This document shows, one piece after another, positions 17,931-25,578 of a stretch of 64,000 nucleotides of DNA. Origin of the DNA: Shewanella morhuae. Its GTDB lineage: Bacteria; Pseudomonadota; Gammaproteobacteria; Enterobacterales; Shewanellaceae. Numbering within the stretch: the stretch's first letter is position 1; each line of letters opens with the position of its first letter. The translations under genes and the position numbers were made by a program. The notes beneath the pieces are model-generated. The model did no database searches. It had not been told where the DNA came from and worked only from the letters and a program-made list of their open reading frames with translations. The DNA is taken from positions 230,154 to 294,153 of the forward strand of contig NZ_FTNN01000001.1 in NCBI RefSeq assembly GCF_900156405.1. Reading direction: 5' to 3'.

Positions 17931-19034
17931 ATGGCGCTGCACAGTATAGAAGAGATCATCGAAGATATTCGTCAAGGTAAAATGGTTATTTTGATGGATG
18001 ACGAAGACAGAGAAAACGAAGGTGATTTAATCATGGCTGCCGAATTGGTAACGCCAGAAGCGATTAATTTCATGGCGAAATATGGCCGTGGATTGATTTG
18101 CCAGACAATGACCAAAGCACGTTGTCAGCAATTGAATCTGCCTTTAATGGTAACAAATAATAACGCCCAGTTCTCGACTAACTTTACAGTGTCTATTGAA
18201 GCAGCTACAGGCGTCACTACTGGTATCTCGGCTCACGATCGTGCCGTTACGGTAAAGGCGGCAGTGGCTAAAGATGCCAAAGCGTCTGATTTAGTGCAAC
18301 CTGGGCATATCTTCCCGTTAATGGCACAGGATGGCGGCGTGTTAATTCGTGCTGGCCACACAGAAGCGGGTTGTGATTTAGCGCGTTTAGCTGGGCTTGA
18401 GCCTTCTGGTGTGATTGTTGAAATTCTCAATGAAGATGGCACCATGGCACGCCGCCCTGATTTAGAGGTTTTCTCAGAATTACATGGTATTAAAATTGGC
18501 ACTATCGCGGCATTAATTGAATATCGCAATACCCAAGAAACCACGGTTGTGCGTGAGGCTAAGTGTAAGTTACCTACTCGTTTCGGCGAGTTCGATATGG
18601 TGACCTTTAGAGACACTATCGACAATCAACTGCATTTCGCTTTAATTAAAGGCGAAGTGAAGAGCGATTGCTTAGTGCGAGTGCATTTACAAAATACCTT
18701 TAATGACTTACTACATTCTGAGCGCGATCAGCAACGTAGCTGGCCACTTGAGAAAGCAATGCAGCGTATTGCAACCGAAGGTGGAGTCCTCGTTTTATTG
18801 GGTAGCCAAGAACCCGCCAGCGAAATACTTGCTAGGGTAAAAGCTTTTGAAGCTGAAGATCAAGGTCAAGCGCCTGCTTCTGCCAAATGGCAGGGTACTT
18901 CGCGCCGCGTTGGCGTGGGCTCACAAATCTTAGCTAGCCTTGGCGTGACTAAAATGCGCTTACTTAGCTCGCCTAAACGTTACCATTCGCTTTCTGGCTT
19001 TGGCCTTGAAGTGACCGAGTATGTGGCGGACTAA
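17931..19034 (+). CDS. ribBA: DHBP synthase with degenerate GTP cyclohydrolase II-like domain (RibBA/RibBX type)
   Basis: 367 residues. The N-terminal half (to about 205) is an intact 3,4-dihydroxy-2-butanone-4-phosphate synthase: [38 protein letters not shown]. The C-terminal half has the cyclohydrolase II outline ([21 protein letters not shown] ... [14 protein letters not shown]) but lacks the three zinc cysteines and the RxEGRGIG-type loop of active RibA, so that activity should be absent. This matches the RibBX variant known from Proteobacteria. A separate RibA is therefore expected elsewhere in the genome. Confidence 0.94.
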   Translation: MALHSIEEIIEDIRQGKMVILMDDEDRENEGDLIMAAELVTPEAINFMAKYGRGLICQTMTKARCQQLNLPLMVTNNNAQFSTNFTVSIEAATGVTTGISAHDRAVTVKAAVAKDAKASDLVQPGHIFPLMAQDGGVLIRAGHTEAGCDLARLAGLEPSGVIVEILNEDGTMARRPDLEVFSELHGIKIGTIAALIEYRNTQETTVVREAKCKLPTRFGEFDMVTFRDTIDNQLHFALIKGEVKSDCLVRVHLQNTFNDLLHSERDQQRSWPLEKAMQRIATEGGVLVLLGSQEPASEILARVKAFEAEDQGQAPASAKWQGTSRRVGVGSQILASLGVTKMRLLSSPKRYHSLSGFGLEVTEYVAD

Positions 19035-19164
19035 AAACCAAAGTTACACTGAAGTAAAATTAACAATTTCTGATAATTTGCATAGGGCTCTGGGCAATGG
19101 GCTGTGATATCATGTCGCCACTTTTCGCCCCGAGCTGGGTGCTTTAGCTAAATTAGGTAAGATA

Positions 19165-19644
19165 ATGAACGTAGTTCAAGGTAATATCGAAGCGAAAAAT
19201 GCCAAAGTTGCGATTGTAATTTCGCGTTTCAACAGCTTTTTAGTTGAGAGCTTGCTTGAAGGTGCACTTGACACGCTGAAGCGTTTTGGCCAAGTCAGCG
19301 ACGACAATATCACTGTTGTCCGTGTACCAGGTGCTGTTGAGTTGCCGCTAGCTGCGCGTCGCGTAGCTGCCAGTGGTAAATTCGACGGTATTATCGCATT
19401 AGGTGCGGTGATCCGTGGTGGTACTCCTCATTTTGATTTTGTTGCAGGCGAATGTAATAAAGGACTAGCTCAAATTGCTTTAGAATTTGATCTACCTGTT
19501 GCTTTCGGTGTGTTGACCACAGATACCATAGAACAAGCTATTGAACGTTCAGGTACCAAAGCGGGTAACAAAGGCGGCGAAGCTGCTTTAAGCCTGTTAG
19601 AAATGGTCAATGTTCTGCAAGAACTTGAACAACAGTTATTATAG
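19165..19644 (+). CDS. ribH: 6,7-dimethyl-8-ribityllumazine synthase
   Basis: 159 residues, the family size. Substrate motifs [25 protein letters not shown] and [17 protein letters not shown] (catalytic His in the last) are present. It condenses the RibB and RibD-pathway products to form lumazine and assembles into capsid-like shells in many bacteria. A 130-base gap precedes it, so it may have an additional promoter; nusB follows after 11 bases. Confidence 0.98.
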   Translation: MNVVQGNIEAKNAKVAIVISRFNSFLVESLLEGALDTLKRFGQVSDDNITVVRVPGAVELPLAARRVAASGKFDGIIALGAVIRGGTPHFDFVAGECNKGLAQIALEFDLPVAFGVLTTDTIEQAIERSGTKAGNKGGEAALSLLEMVNVLQELEQQLL

Positions 19645-19655
19645 TAGGAAAAATA

Positions 19656-20060
19656 ATGAAGCCTTCTGAGCGCCGCAAGGCCCGCCGTTTAGCCGTTCAA
19701 GCCATCTATTCATGGCAACTAAGCGGGAATAATATTGCCGATGTCGAGCATGAGTTTTTAACTGAACAAAGTCTCGATGGTGTTGATGTAGCTTATTTTC
19801 GTGAGCTATTTTCAGGCGTTGCAACGAAGAAAACCCAATTGGATGATTTAATCATCCCGCATCTGGAGCGCCCGATTGATGAAGTGTCTCCAGTTGAGAA
19901 AGCCATTGTTCGTTTAGCGACCTATGAGCTGACTTTCCGCAAAGATGTGCCGTATAAGGTCGCGATTAATGAAGCGATCGAATTGGCGAAATCTTTCGGT
20001 GCGGACGAGAGTCATAAGTTTGTAAACGGACTGCTCGACAAACTGGTTGCACGTAAGTAA
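19656..20060 (+). CDS. nusB: Transcription antitermination factor NusB
   Basis: 134 residues, all-helical. [21 protein letters not shown] is the typical start; [14 protein letters not shown] and [11 protein letters not shown]...[11 protein letters not shown] are conserved. With NusE (S10) it binds boxA RNA in rRNA leaders. Co-transcribed with ribH as in many gammaproteobacteria; a hairpin terminator follows. Confidence 0.98.
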   Translation: MKPSERRKARRLAVQAIYSWQLSGNNIADVEHEFLTEQSLDGVDVAYFRELFSGVATKKTQLDDLIIPHLERPIDEVSPVEKAIVRLATYELTFRKDVPYKVAINEAIELAKSFGADESHKFVNGLLDKLVARK

Positions 20061-20067
20061 CAAAGAC

Positions 20068-20094
20068 AAACGGTATCTTAGGATACCGTTTTTC
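20068..20094 (+). terminator. Terminator after nusB
   Basis: AAACGGTATC (20068-20077) and GATACCGTTT (20082-20091) form a perfect ten-base stem followed by T residues. It would separate, or attenuate, thiL-pgpA transcription. Confidence 0.8.
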
Positions 20095-20123
20095 ATTGCT
20101 AACAAAGGTGGCCGATGTGAGTC

Positions 20124-21095
20124 GTGCCAAACTGTACAGTGAAAGAATTCCAATTAATTGAATGTTATTTTAGCAATCGCGGCCCCACTCGCCGTGATGT
20201 CAAGCTAGGCATCGGCGACGATTGCGCTTTAGTGCAACCGGCAGAAAATAAGTCGATTGCTATCTCCTGTGACACCTTAGTCGAAAATGTTCACTTCTTC
20301 CCCGATATGCCTCCAGCTGCTTTAGGCTACAAAGCCTTAGCGGTAAATTTATCTGATTTGGCTGCCATGGGCGCAGAACCCGCGTGGATGACGCTTGCTT
20401 TAACCCTGCCTGACGTCGATGAAACTTGGCTCAGTGGTTTTAGCGAGGGGTTGTTTGAAGCCGCCAATTACTATGGCATCGCTTTAATTGGTGGTGATAC
20501 CACTCGCGGTCCGCGGGCGATTAATATTACCGTGCATGGCCAAGTTCCACAGGGTAAAGCCCTCACGCGACACGGTGCTAAAGCGGGTGACTGGATTTAT
20601 GTTACCGGCACGCTTGGCGATTCCGCTTTAGGTCTGGATATTATCCGCGGTGCTCAGCAAGCCAAAGCCGAAAACAAAGAATTCCTTATCAATCGTCATT
20701 ATCGTCCAACGCCAAGAGTGTTAGCAGGCCAAGCGCTACGATCATTAGCCTCTAGTGCGATTGATCTTTCTGACGGTTTTATTTCAGATATTAGCCATAT
20801 TCTTAAAGCTGCAGAGGTGGGTGCAATTGTTGATGTTAATTGCATTCCGTTATCATTGGCGATGAAAGATACTGTGAGTGAGGAGCATGCATTAGGTTAT
20901 GCACTTACGGGTGGCGAAGATTATGAACTGTTGTTCACGGTTCCAGAGTCCCAAAAAGGTGCCCTTGAAACAACATTGAACCATACGGGGACTAAATTTG
21001 TCCGTGTTGGGCAAATTTGTGCTGGCAGCAAACTAAAATTACAACTCAATGGTGAGCCTTTTATTCCACCGTATTACGGTTTTGAGCACTTTTAA
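20124..21095 (+). CDS. thiL: Thiamine-monophosphate kinase
   Basis: About 318-323 residues. Phosphorylates thiamine monophosphate to the active diphosphate cofactor. Motifs: GIGDDCALVQP, SCDTLVENVHF, LAVNLSDLAAMGA and GGDTTRG (metal and ATP sites). Start is uncertain: GTG at 20124 gives MPNCTVKEFQL; GTG at 20139 gives the family-typical M/VKEFQLIE. AAGGTGG lies at 20105-20111. Followed closely by pgpA. Confidence 0.96.
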   Translation: MPNCTVKEFQLIECYFSNRGPTRRDVKLGIGDDCALVQPAENKSIAISCDTLVENVHFFPDMPPAALGYKALAVNLSDLAAMGAEPAWMTLALTLPDVDETWLSGFSEGLFEAANYYGIALIGGDTTRGPRAINITVHGQVPQGKALTRHGAKAGDWIYVTGTLGDSALGLDIIRGAQQAKAENKEFLINRHYRPTPRVLAGQALRSLASSAIDLSDGFISDISHILKAAEVGAIVDVNCIPLSLAMKDTVSEEHALGYALTGGEDYELLFTVPESQKGALETTLNHTGTKFVRVGQICAGSKLKLQLNGEPFIPPYYGFEHF

Positions 21096-21110
21096 GCGAA
21101 GAGCGTGTTA

Positions 21111-21605
21111 ATGAAATGGTTGTCAAAGGATGAGGCGTTAACTCGCCTGTCATTAAAGAACCCTGTGCATTTTTTAGCACTCGGTTTTGGTAGTGGACTT
21201 GCCACTAAAGCGCCCGGTACTTTCGGTACTTTGGCAGCTATTCCCTTGTATTTGCTTATGGCGCCATTACCGCTGGCTTGGTATCTCGGTTTAACCTTAA
21301 TCAGTGTTTTGGCGGGTTTTTATATTTGTGGTAAAGCTGCAAATGATATGGGCGTACACGATCACGGCGCCATTGTGTGGGATGAAGTGGCTGGGCTACT
21401 AATCACTATGATAGCAGCGCCAGCAGGCTGGGTTTGGCTATTAGTCGGATTTGGTCTATTTCGCTTTTTCGATATCATTAAGCCTTGGCCGATTCGTTGG
21501 CTTGACGCCAAAGTTGAAGGTGGTTTTGGCATAATGATCGATGATGTTTTAGCTGGCGTGTTCGCCTTTATTTGTTTACAAGGGCTAGTGTGGTGTTTTA
21601 GCTAA
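21111..21605 (+). CDS. pgpA: Phosphatidylglycerophosphatase A
   Basis: About 164 residues from ATG 21111 (a GTG two codons earlier is the alternative). Conserved core GFGSGLATKAPGTFGTLAAIPL, then several membrane helices, DHGAIVWDEVAGLLITM and FRFFDIIKPWPI. It removes phosphate from phosphatidylglycerophosphate at the inner membrane during phospholipid synthesis. Gap to thiL is 15 bases, so same transcript. Confidence 0.95.
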   Translation: MKWLSKDEALTRLSLKNPVHFLALGFGSGLATKAPGTFGTLAAIPLYLLMAPLPLAWYLGLTLISVLAGFYICGKAANDMGVHDHGAIVWDEVAGLLITMIAAPAGWVWLLVGFGLFRFFDIIKPWPIRWLDAKVEGGFGIMIDDVLAGVFAFICLQGLVWCFS

Positions 21606-21685
21606 CAGCTAGTCCTTTGTTTTAACTATAGTTATATATCAATTTGGTTCTCTCATCGTGTTGTCCTTGACTCTCTTTTTTCCTC

Positions 21686-23344
21686 CTATTGCAGCAGTTC
21701 TCTAGCGTTTGCTAGCGTATTGCTGGTGATAGTGTCGCCGCCTAATAGTCTGGCGAGTTCTTGTATACGTTGCTCACGATCGAGTGATTTCATGGTTGTT
21801 TCAGTGCTGCCCGCTTTATTAAACTTATCGACAAACATATGTTGGTGCCCATTGCCCGCAACTTGGGGTAAGTGAGTTACGCACAATACTTGAGTCGACT
21901 CGCCTAAGCTGCGTAACATACGGCCGACCACTGCGGCGGTTGGGCCAGAGATACCCACATCTACCTCATCAAAAATCAACGTTGGGGTGGCGACTTTTTT
22001 CGCCGTAATGACTTGAATACCTAAGCCTATTCGTGAAAGTTCACCGCCTGAAGCCACTTTAGAAATGGGTTGTAAAGGCTGGCCTGGGTTAGTGGTCACC
22101 ATAAATTCAATATTGTCACTGCCATTGATGGACATCTGCTCTGGGTGGAAATTGACTTCGATAGTAAATTTCCCCTTGGGCATATTCAGTTCGTGAATTG
22201 ACTGAGTAACGAGTTTATCAAGCTCTTTAGCATATCTTGCGCGGCTTTGACTGAGCTTTTGTGCATTGCTAAGATAAGCGCTTCTGCTGGCATCAACTTG
22301 TAACTGAATTTCTTCGAGTTTGCTTTCATCGCTGTCTAAGGTGCTCAGTTCAGTCTTTAAGGCTAAGTGATGGTCGGCTAATTTATTCGGGCTAACATGG
22401 TGCTTACGCGCCAGTTGCATGGCTTTTGATAGCCGTTCTTCTAAATAGGCAAAATGGGTTGGATCGAGTTCAAGTTTACTTAAATAATGCTGTAATTCAC
22501 CGGCACTTTCTTGTACTTGGATTAGTGCATCATTCAGCATAGTGCTGATATTACTTAATGCGGGATCGTAACTTTGCAGATCTTCTGCCAGAGAAACAAC
22601 TCGATTGAGTAGTGATTCTATATTACTTTCTTCGCCTTCAGTGAGTATGTCTAAGCTTGCCTGACAGGTATCAATGAGCTCAGTGCCGTTAGCCAGTCGT
22701 TTGTGCTCTTGTTCAATTTCATCAAACTCATCGACTTTAAGATCAAACTCATCAAGTTCTTCTACTTGATATTGCACTAGTTGTTTACGAGCAATCCGTT
22801 CATGCTGAGAGGCTTCTAGCTGTTTTAGATCGGCTTCAATTTGCTTACAACACTGAAAACTCGCACTTACAGTATCAATCAGTAATCTATGGTTTGCATA
22901 GCTGTCGAGCAGGGTGAGTTGATGCTCACTTTTTAGCATTGCATGGTGTGCATGTTGGCCGTGAATACCAATGAGTAACTGACCTAGTAATTTGAGTTGT
23001 GTCAGTGGTACTGGATTACCGTTGATATAGGCCCGTGAGCGGCCATCACTGCCAATGGTCCGGCGTAGGATACACTCATTGTCGAGCTCAAGATCGTTAT
23101 CCTCTAACCAACGTTTGGCCAGTGGAATATCATCCAAAGAAAAGCGCGCACTAACCTCTGTTTTACTGGCTCCAGGGCGAATGCTGCTGGCATCGGCTCT
23201 ATTACCTAGACATAGGCCTAAAGCGTCGATAGCGATCGATTTACCAGCTCCCGTCTCACCTGTAATGCTGGTCATACCGGGACGAAAATCTAATTCTAAA
23301 AATCGGACGATAGCAAAGTTATTAATGCTGAGTTGGCAAAGCAT
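21686..23344 (-). CDS. recN: DNA repair protein RecN
   Basis: About 552 residues from the ATG giving MLCQLSINNFAIVRFLELDF, the family N-terminus. SMC-like: Walker A GETGAGKSIA (near residue 31), long coiled coils (about 160-360), signature KVASGGELSRIGLGIQV and Walker B TLIFDEVDVGISG near the C-terminus. It acts in double-strand break repair with RecA. Two LexA boxes upstream mark it as SOS-regulated. Confidence 0.97.
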   Translation of the reverse strand: MLCQLSINNFAIVRFLELDFRPGMTSITGETGAGKSIAIDALGLCLGNRADASSIRPGASKTEVSARFSLDDIPLAKRWLEDNDLELDNECILRRTIGSDGRSRAYINGNPVPLTQLKLLGQLLIGIHGQHAHHAMLKSEHQLTLLDSYANHRLLIDTVSASFQCCKQIEADLKQLEASQHERIARKQLVQYQVEELDEFDLKVDEFDEIEQEHKRLANGTELIDTCQASLDILTEGEESNIESLLNRVVSLAEDLQSYDPALSNISTMLNDALIQVQESAGELQHYLSKLELDPTHFAYLEERLSKAMQLARKHHVSPNKLADHHLALKTELSTLDSDESKLEEIQLQVDASRSAYLSNAQKLSQSRARYAKELDKLVTQSIHELNMPKGKFTIEVNFHPEQMSINGSDNIEFMVTTNPGQPLQPISKVASGGELSRIGLGIQVITAKKVATPTLIFDEVDVGISGPTAAVVGRMLRSLGESTQVLCVTHLPQVAGNGHQHMFVDKFNKAGSTETTMKSLDREQRIQELARLLGGDTITSNTLANARELLQ

Positions 23345-23375
23345 AGCGAATCCCTGTCGAAAACACACCAAACCA

Positions 23376-23391
23376 CTGTATTGATAAACAG
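23376..23391 (-). promoter_or_regulatory. LexA box proximal to recN
   Basis: CTGTTTATCAATACAG on the minus strand fits CTG-N10-CAG with perfect outer CTGT/ACAG arms, 31 bases before the recN start. Confidence 0.88.
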
Positions 23392-23397
23392 TATATA

Positions 23398-23413
23398 CTG
23401 ATTTTATATACAG
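23398..23413 (-). promoter_or_regulatory. LexA box distal to recN, overlapping the promoter
   Basis: CTGTATATAAAATCAG on the minus strand is a second CTG-N10-CAG site, 22 bases from the first (two helical turns). A possible -35 TTTACT and -10 TATACT with 16 bases between them overlap the two boxes. Confidence 0.82.
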
Positions 23414-23471
23414 TAAAGCGGCTTGAGTAAATAATCAACAAAATTGCTAGTTAATATTTTTAATCTATTGA

Positions 23472-24446
23472 TTATGAGTGAGTTCTTACTAGAGATTCTA
23501 ATATGGGTAAACTGAAAAAAGTCACTATTGTACCGAATAAAATACCCTGAGCACTGCTTGATGCCTGAGTATTGTAGCGCTGAGCGAGTAAGTAGGCGCT
23601 AGCCGCAGTAGGCAATGCACTTAAGATCACGGCCATAATTAAATAGTCCCCAGTTACAGCAAAACTTTTAAGCATAAAATAAATAAGCAAAGGTTGAATC
23701 ACCAGTTTGAACAGGTTGATAAGGCTAAGTTCTATGACGTTTTTAAGGCTAAATACCTTGCTATCTTTTTGATAGCGCATCGCTTTGGCTAGCACCATGC
23801 CGATTGCAAATAGTGCGCAAGGGCTTGAGGTATTGCCTATCTGCTGGATCATCAGTGCGAGTCCAGCAGGTAATTTTATCTCGAGTGCCGAAATACCCAC
23901 ACCAATTAAGCTGCCAATAACAATAGGATTTTTGCCTATCGCCATTGTTATTATAACGAAGGCGTGATGTTGTCTTTGTGTATTTATCGCTAGTTCCATT
24001 GATACTAAAGCTACAGCAAACATCAGCACTGATAATAAGCTGGCAATCGCTGCTGCAATTAAAGCGCTTTGTTGTTGCGGGAACAGGATGATAAGTAACG
24101 GGATACCAATAAAAGCTGTATTGCCGAAGGTGGCATTGAGTGCTCGAATGGCGGCAATGGCATGTTGCTGAGGATCCACCAGCAGGGAAAGCCCAAGACA
24201 AATAAGATAAGTGATGATCATAGCCGTGCTGTAGCCGGCAATAAAACCCCATTGCAAAATCTCATCAATTGGTTGCTGTGCAAGGGCAATAAGCATGATT
24301 GCTGGGAAGGCAATATAATAGACATACTGGTTAAGTACTTGATCCGTATCAACGGGTAAGATTTTTAGTTTTTGTACTAGCGTGCCGAGCAACATAATCC
24401 CGAATACGGCAAACAGAGGGGTTAAAATAGTCATTCCCTCACTCAT
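23472..24446 (-). CDS. AEC-family (auxin efflux carrier-like) membrane transporter
   Basis: 324 residues with about ten hydrophobic segments in two five-helix halves. N-terminus TPLFAVFGIMLLGTLVQKLKILP and the mid-protein NTAFIGIPLLIILFP (TM4 signature region) are typical; the C-terminal half has NKL-like FKLVIQPLLIYFML and ALPTAASAYLLAQRY. Bacterial members export or import organic acids or related solutes; substrate unknown. It stands alone between recN and a small gene. Confidence 0.88.
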   Translation of the reverse strand: MSEGMTILTPLFAVFGIMLLGTLVQKLKILPVDTDQVLNQYVYYIAFPAIMLIALAQQPIDEILQWGFIAGYSTAMIITYLICLGLSLLVDPQQHAIAAIRALNATFGNTAFIGIPLLIILFPQQQSALIAAAIASLLSVLMFAVALVSMELAINTQRQHHAFVIITMAIGKNPIVIGSLIGVGISALEIKLPAGLALMIQQIGNTSSPCALFAIGMVLAKAMRYQKDSKVFSLKNVIELSLINLFKLVIQPLLIYFMLKSFAVTGDYLIMAVILSALPTAASAYLLAQRYNTQASSSAQGILFGTIVTFFSLPILESLVRTHS

Positions 24447-24597
24447 CCTTACAATTAAATGGTTATAAACTCACTGCGGTTATTTTTCACTGGCGCATTA
24501 ACTCTTAATGATCGTGTTGTAGTATTTATTGAGTTTATGTAGTTAAAGGCATCAGAGCTATTTTATATACTTTAAGGGCTGCAGATAGAAAACGTTA

Positions 24598-24831
24598 TCA
24601 GCGTTTTTTGGCTATAACGGTATTTTTAGGCATCATATTTTGTACTTGTTTCACATCTTGAAGGCTTGTACGTGTCTCAGGTAATACGCCTAATTCTAAA
24701 TAATATGCGACTAAACGGCGTAACTCAAACAATGAACCAATACGATGTTGATCTTTAATTGTGAGTTTCCAACTATCGGTATGGCCTTCGCTATTAGTTA
24801 AGATAAATCCTTGATAAATAAGTTTTCTCAT
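24598..24831 (-). CDS. Small hypothetical protein (77 aa)
   Basis: A 77-residue basic protein I do not recognise. Pattern: MRKLIYQGFILTNSEGHTDSW (beta-like), then LFELRRLVAYYLELGVLPETR (helical) and a lysine-rich end. AGGGATAACTCC-like sequence precedes the ATG but no strong ribosome site. It is placed between the AEC carrier and the YjaG-type gene in the same direction; codon use looks normal. Probably a conserved Shewanella protein; function unknown. Confidence 0.6.
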   Translation of the reverse strand: MRKLIYQGFILTNSEGHTDSWKLTIKDQHRIGSLFELRRLVAYYLELGVLPETRTSLQDVKQVQNMMPKNTVIAKKR

Positions 24832-24978
24832 AGGGATAACTCCAAATTAACAAAGGATCATAGTTAACGATAGCACTTATTTATTATGGAATTTACCTCA
24901 CCACAAGATATTTTAGTGAAGAGCATTGGCGATTATTTTTCTTAATGAGTGCTTGAGTTGCCCCAAGCACTTGGCCAA

Positions 24979-25578
24979 TTAAGCTATGCTAATACCGATA
25001 TTTGATACGCCTGCTTCAATAATATCTTTGCGTAAACCCTTTACCAGTTCTGCAGTAATTTTTGGGTTTTCTTCGATAATTTCGAGTAGCGAATTTTGTA
25101 GCTCTTTTTCTTCTTCCATGACTTCATGGGCGAAAACAAAATCATCTAATGCTTCGTCGACTAAATCGACATCGCTGATAGCTTCAATATAGTGAGCAAC
25201 AGTGCTTGAAGAAAGTTTACTGATATTGATGATATCTTCTTCTATTTTATCTTGGATAGCACTCAATAATGTCGAAATGGCAACTACGGTATCCATAGCA
25301 GGATGAACACCATAGGCTTCAAAATTAGCAGGATCTGGGGTGTTATCCTCTAGGCGTTGCAAATGCACATCAATGTTGAATTTAAGCTTAGAGTCGTACT
25401 GGGACTGCCACAGTAACTCTAATACCGTACTTAATACGCTAGGATCACCAAACTCACACACCTCAGAAAATAGCTGATAGTTCGGCAGCATACGTTGGCA
25501 AAGTGCAGTAGCAAAGAGTTGTTTTTGTGGCAGTGTTAACGCCTTTAGACGTTTAAAAAAGCCCGTTTTTTTGGTCAT
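24979..25578 (-). CDS. YjaG family protein (DUF416)
   Basis: 199 residues, soluble, largely helical and acidic. FFKRLKALTLPQKQLFATALCQRMLPNYQLF is the recognisable N-terminus of YjaG/DUF416, followed by a helical domain ending in ELVKGLRKDIIEAG. No enzymatic motif and no established function. Its first 26 bases overlap the barA 3' end in another frame, so it is translationally coupled to barA. Confidence 0.82.
   Translation of the reverse strand: MTKKTGFFKRLKALTLPQKQLFATALCQRMLPNYQLFSEVCEFGDPSVLSTVLELLWQSQYDSKLKFNIDVHLQRLEDNTPDPANFEAYGVHPAMDTVVAISTLLSAIQDKIEEDIINISKLSSSTVAHYIEAISDVDLVDEALDDFVFAHEVMEEEKELQNSLLEIIEENPKITAELVKGLRKDIIEAGVSNIGISIA

Noticed and set aside
23761..24252. 163-codon frame on the same strand as the AEC carrier
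   Set aside because: Out-of-frame shadow of a clear membrane transporter; composition (Trp, Cys and Tyr rich) is unlike a real protein.
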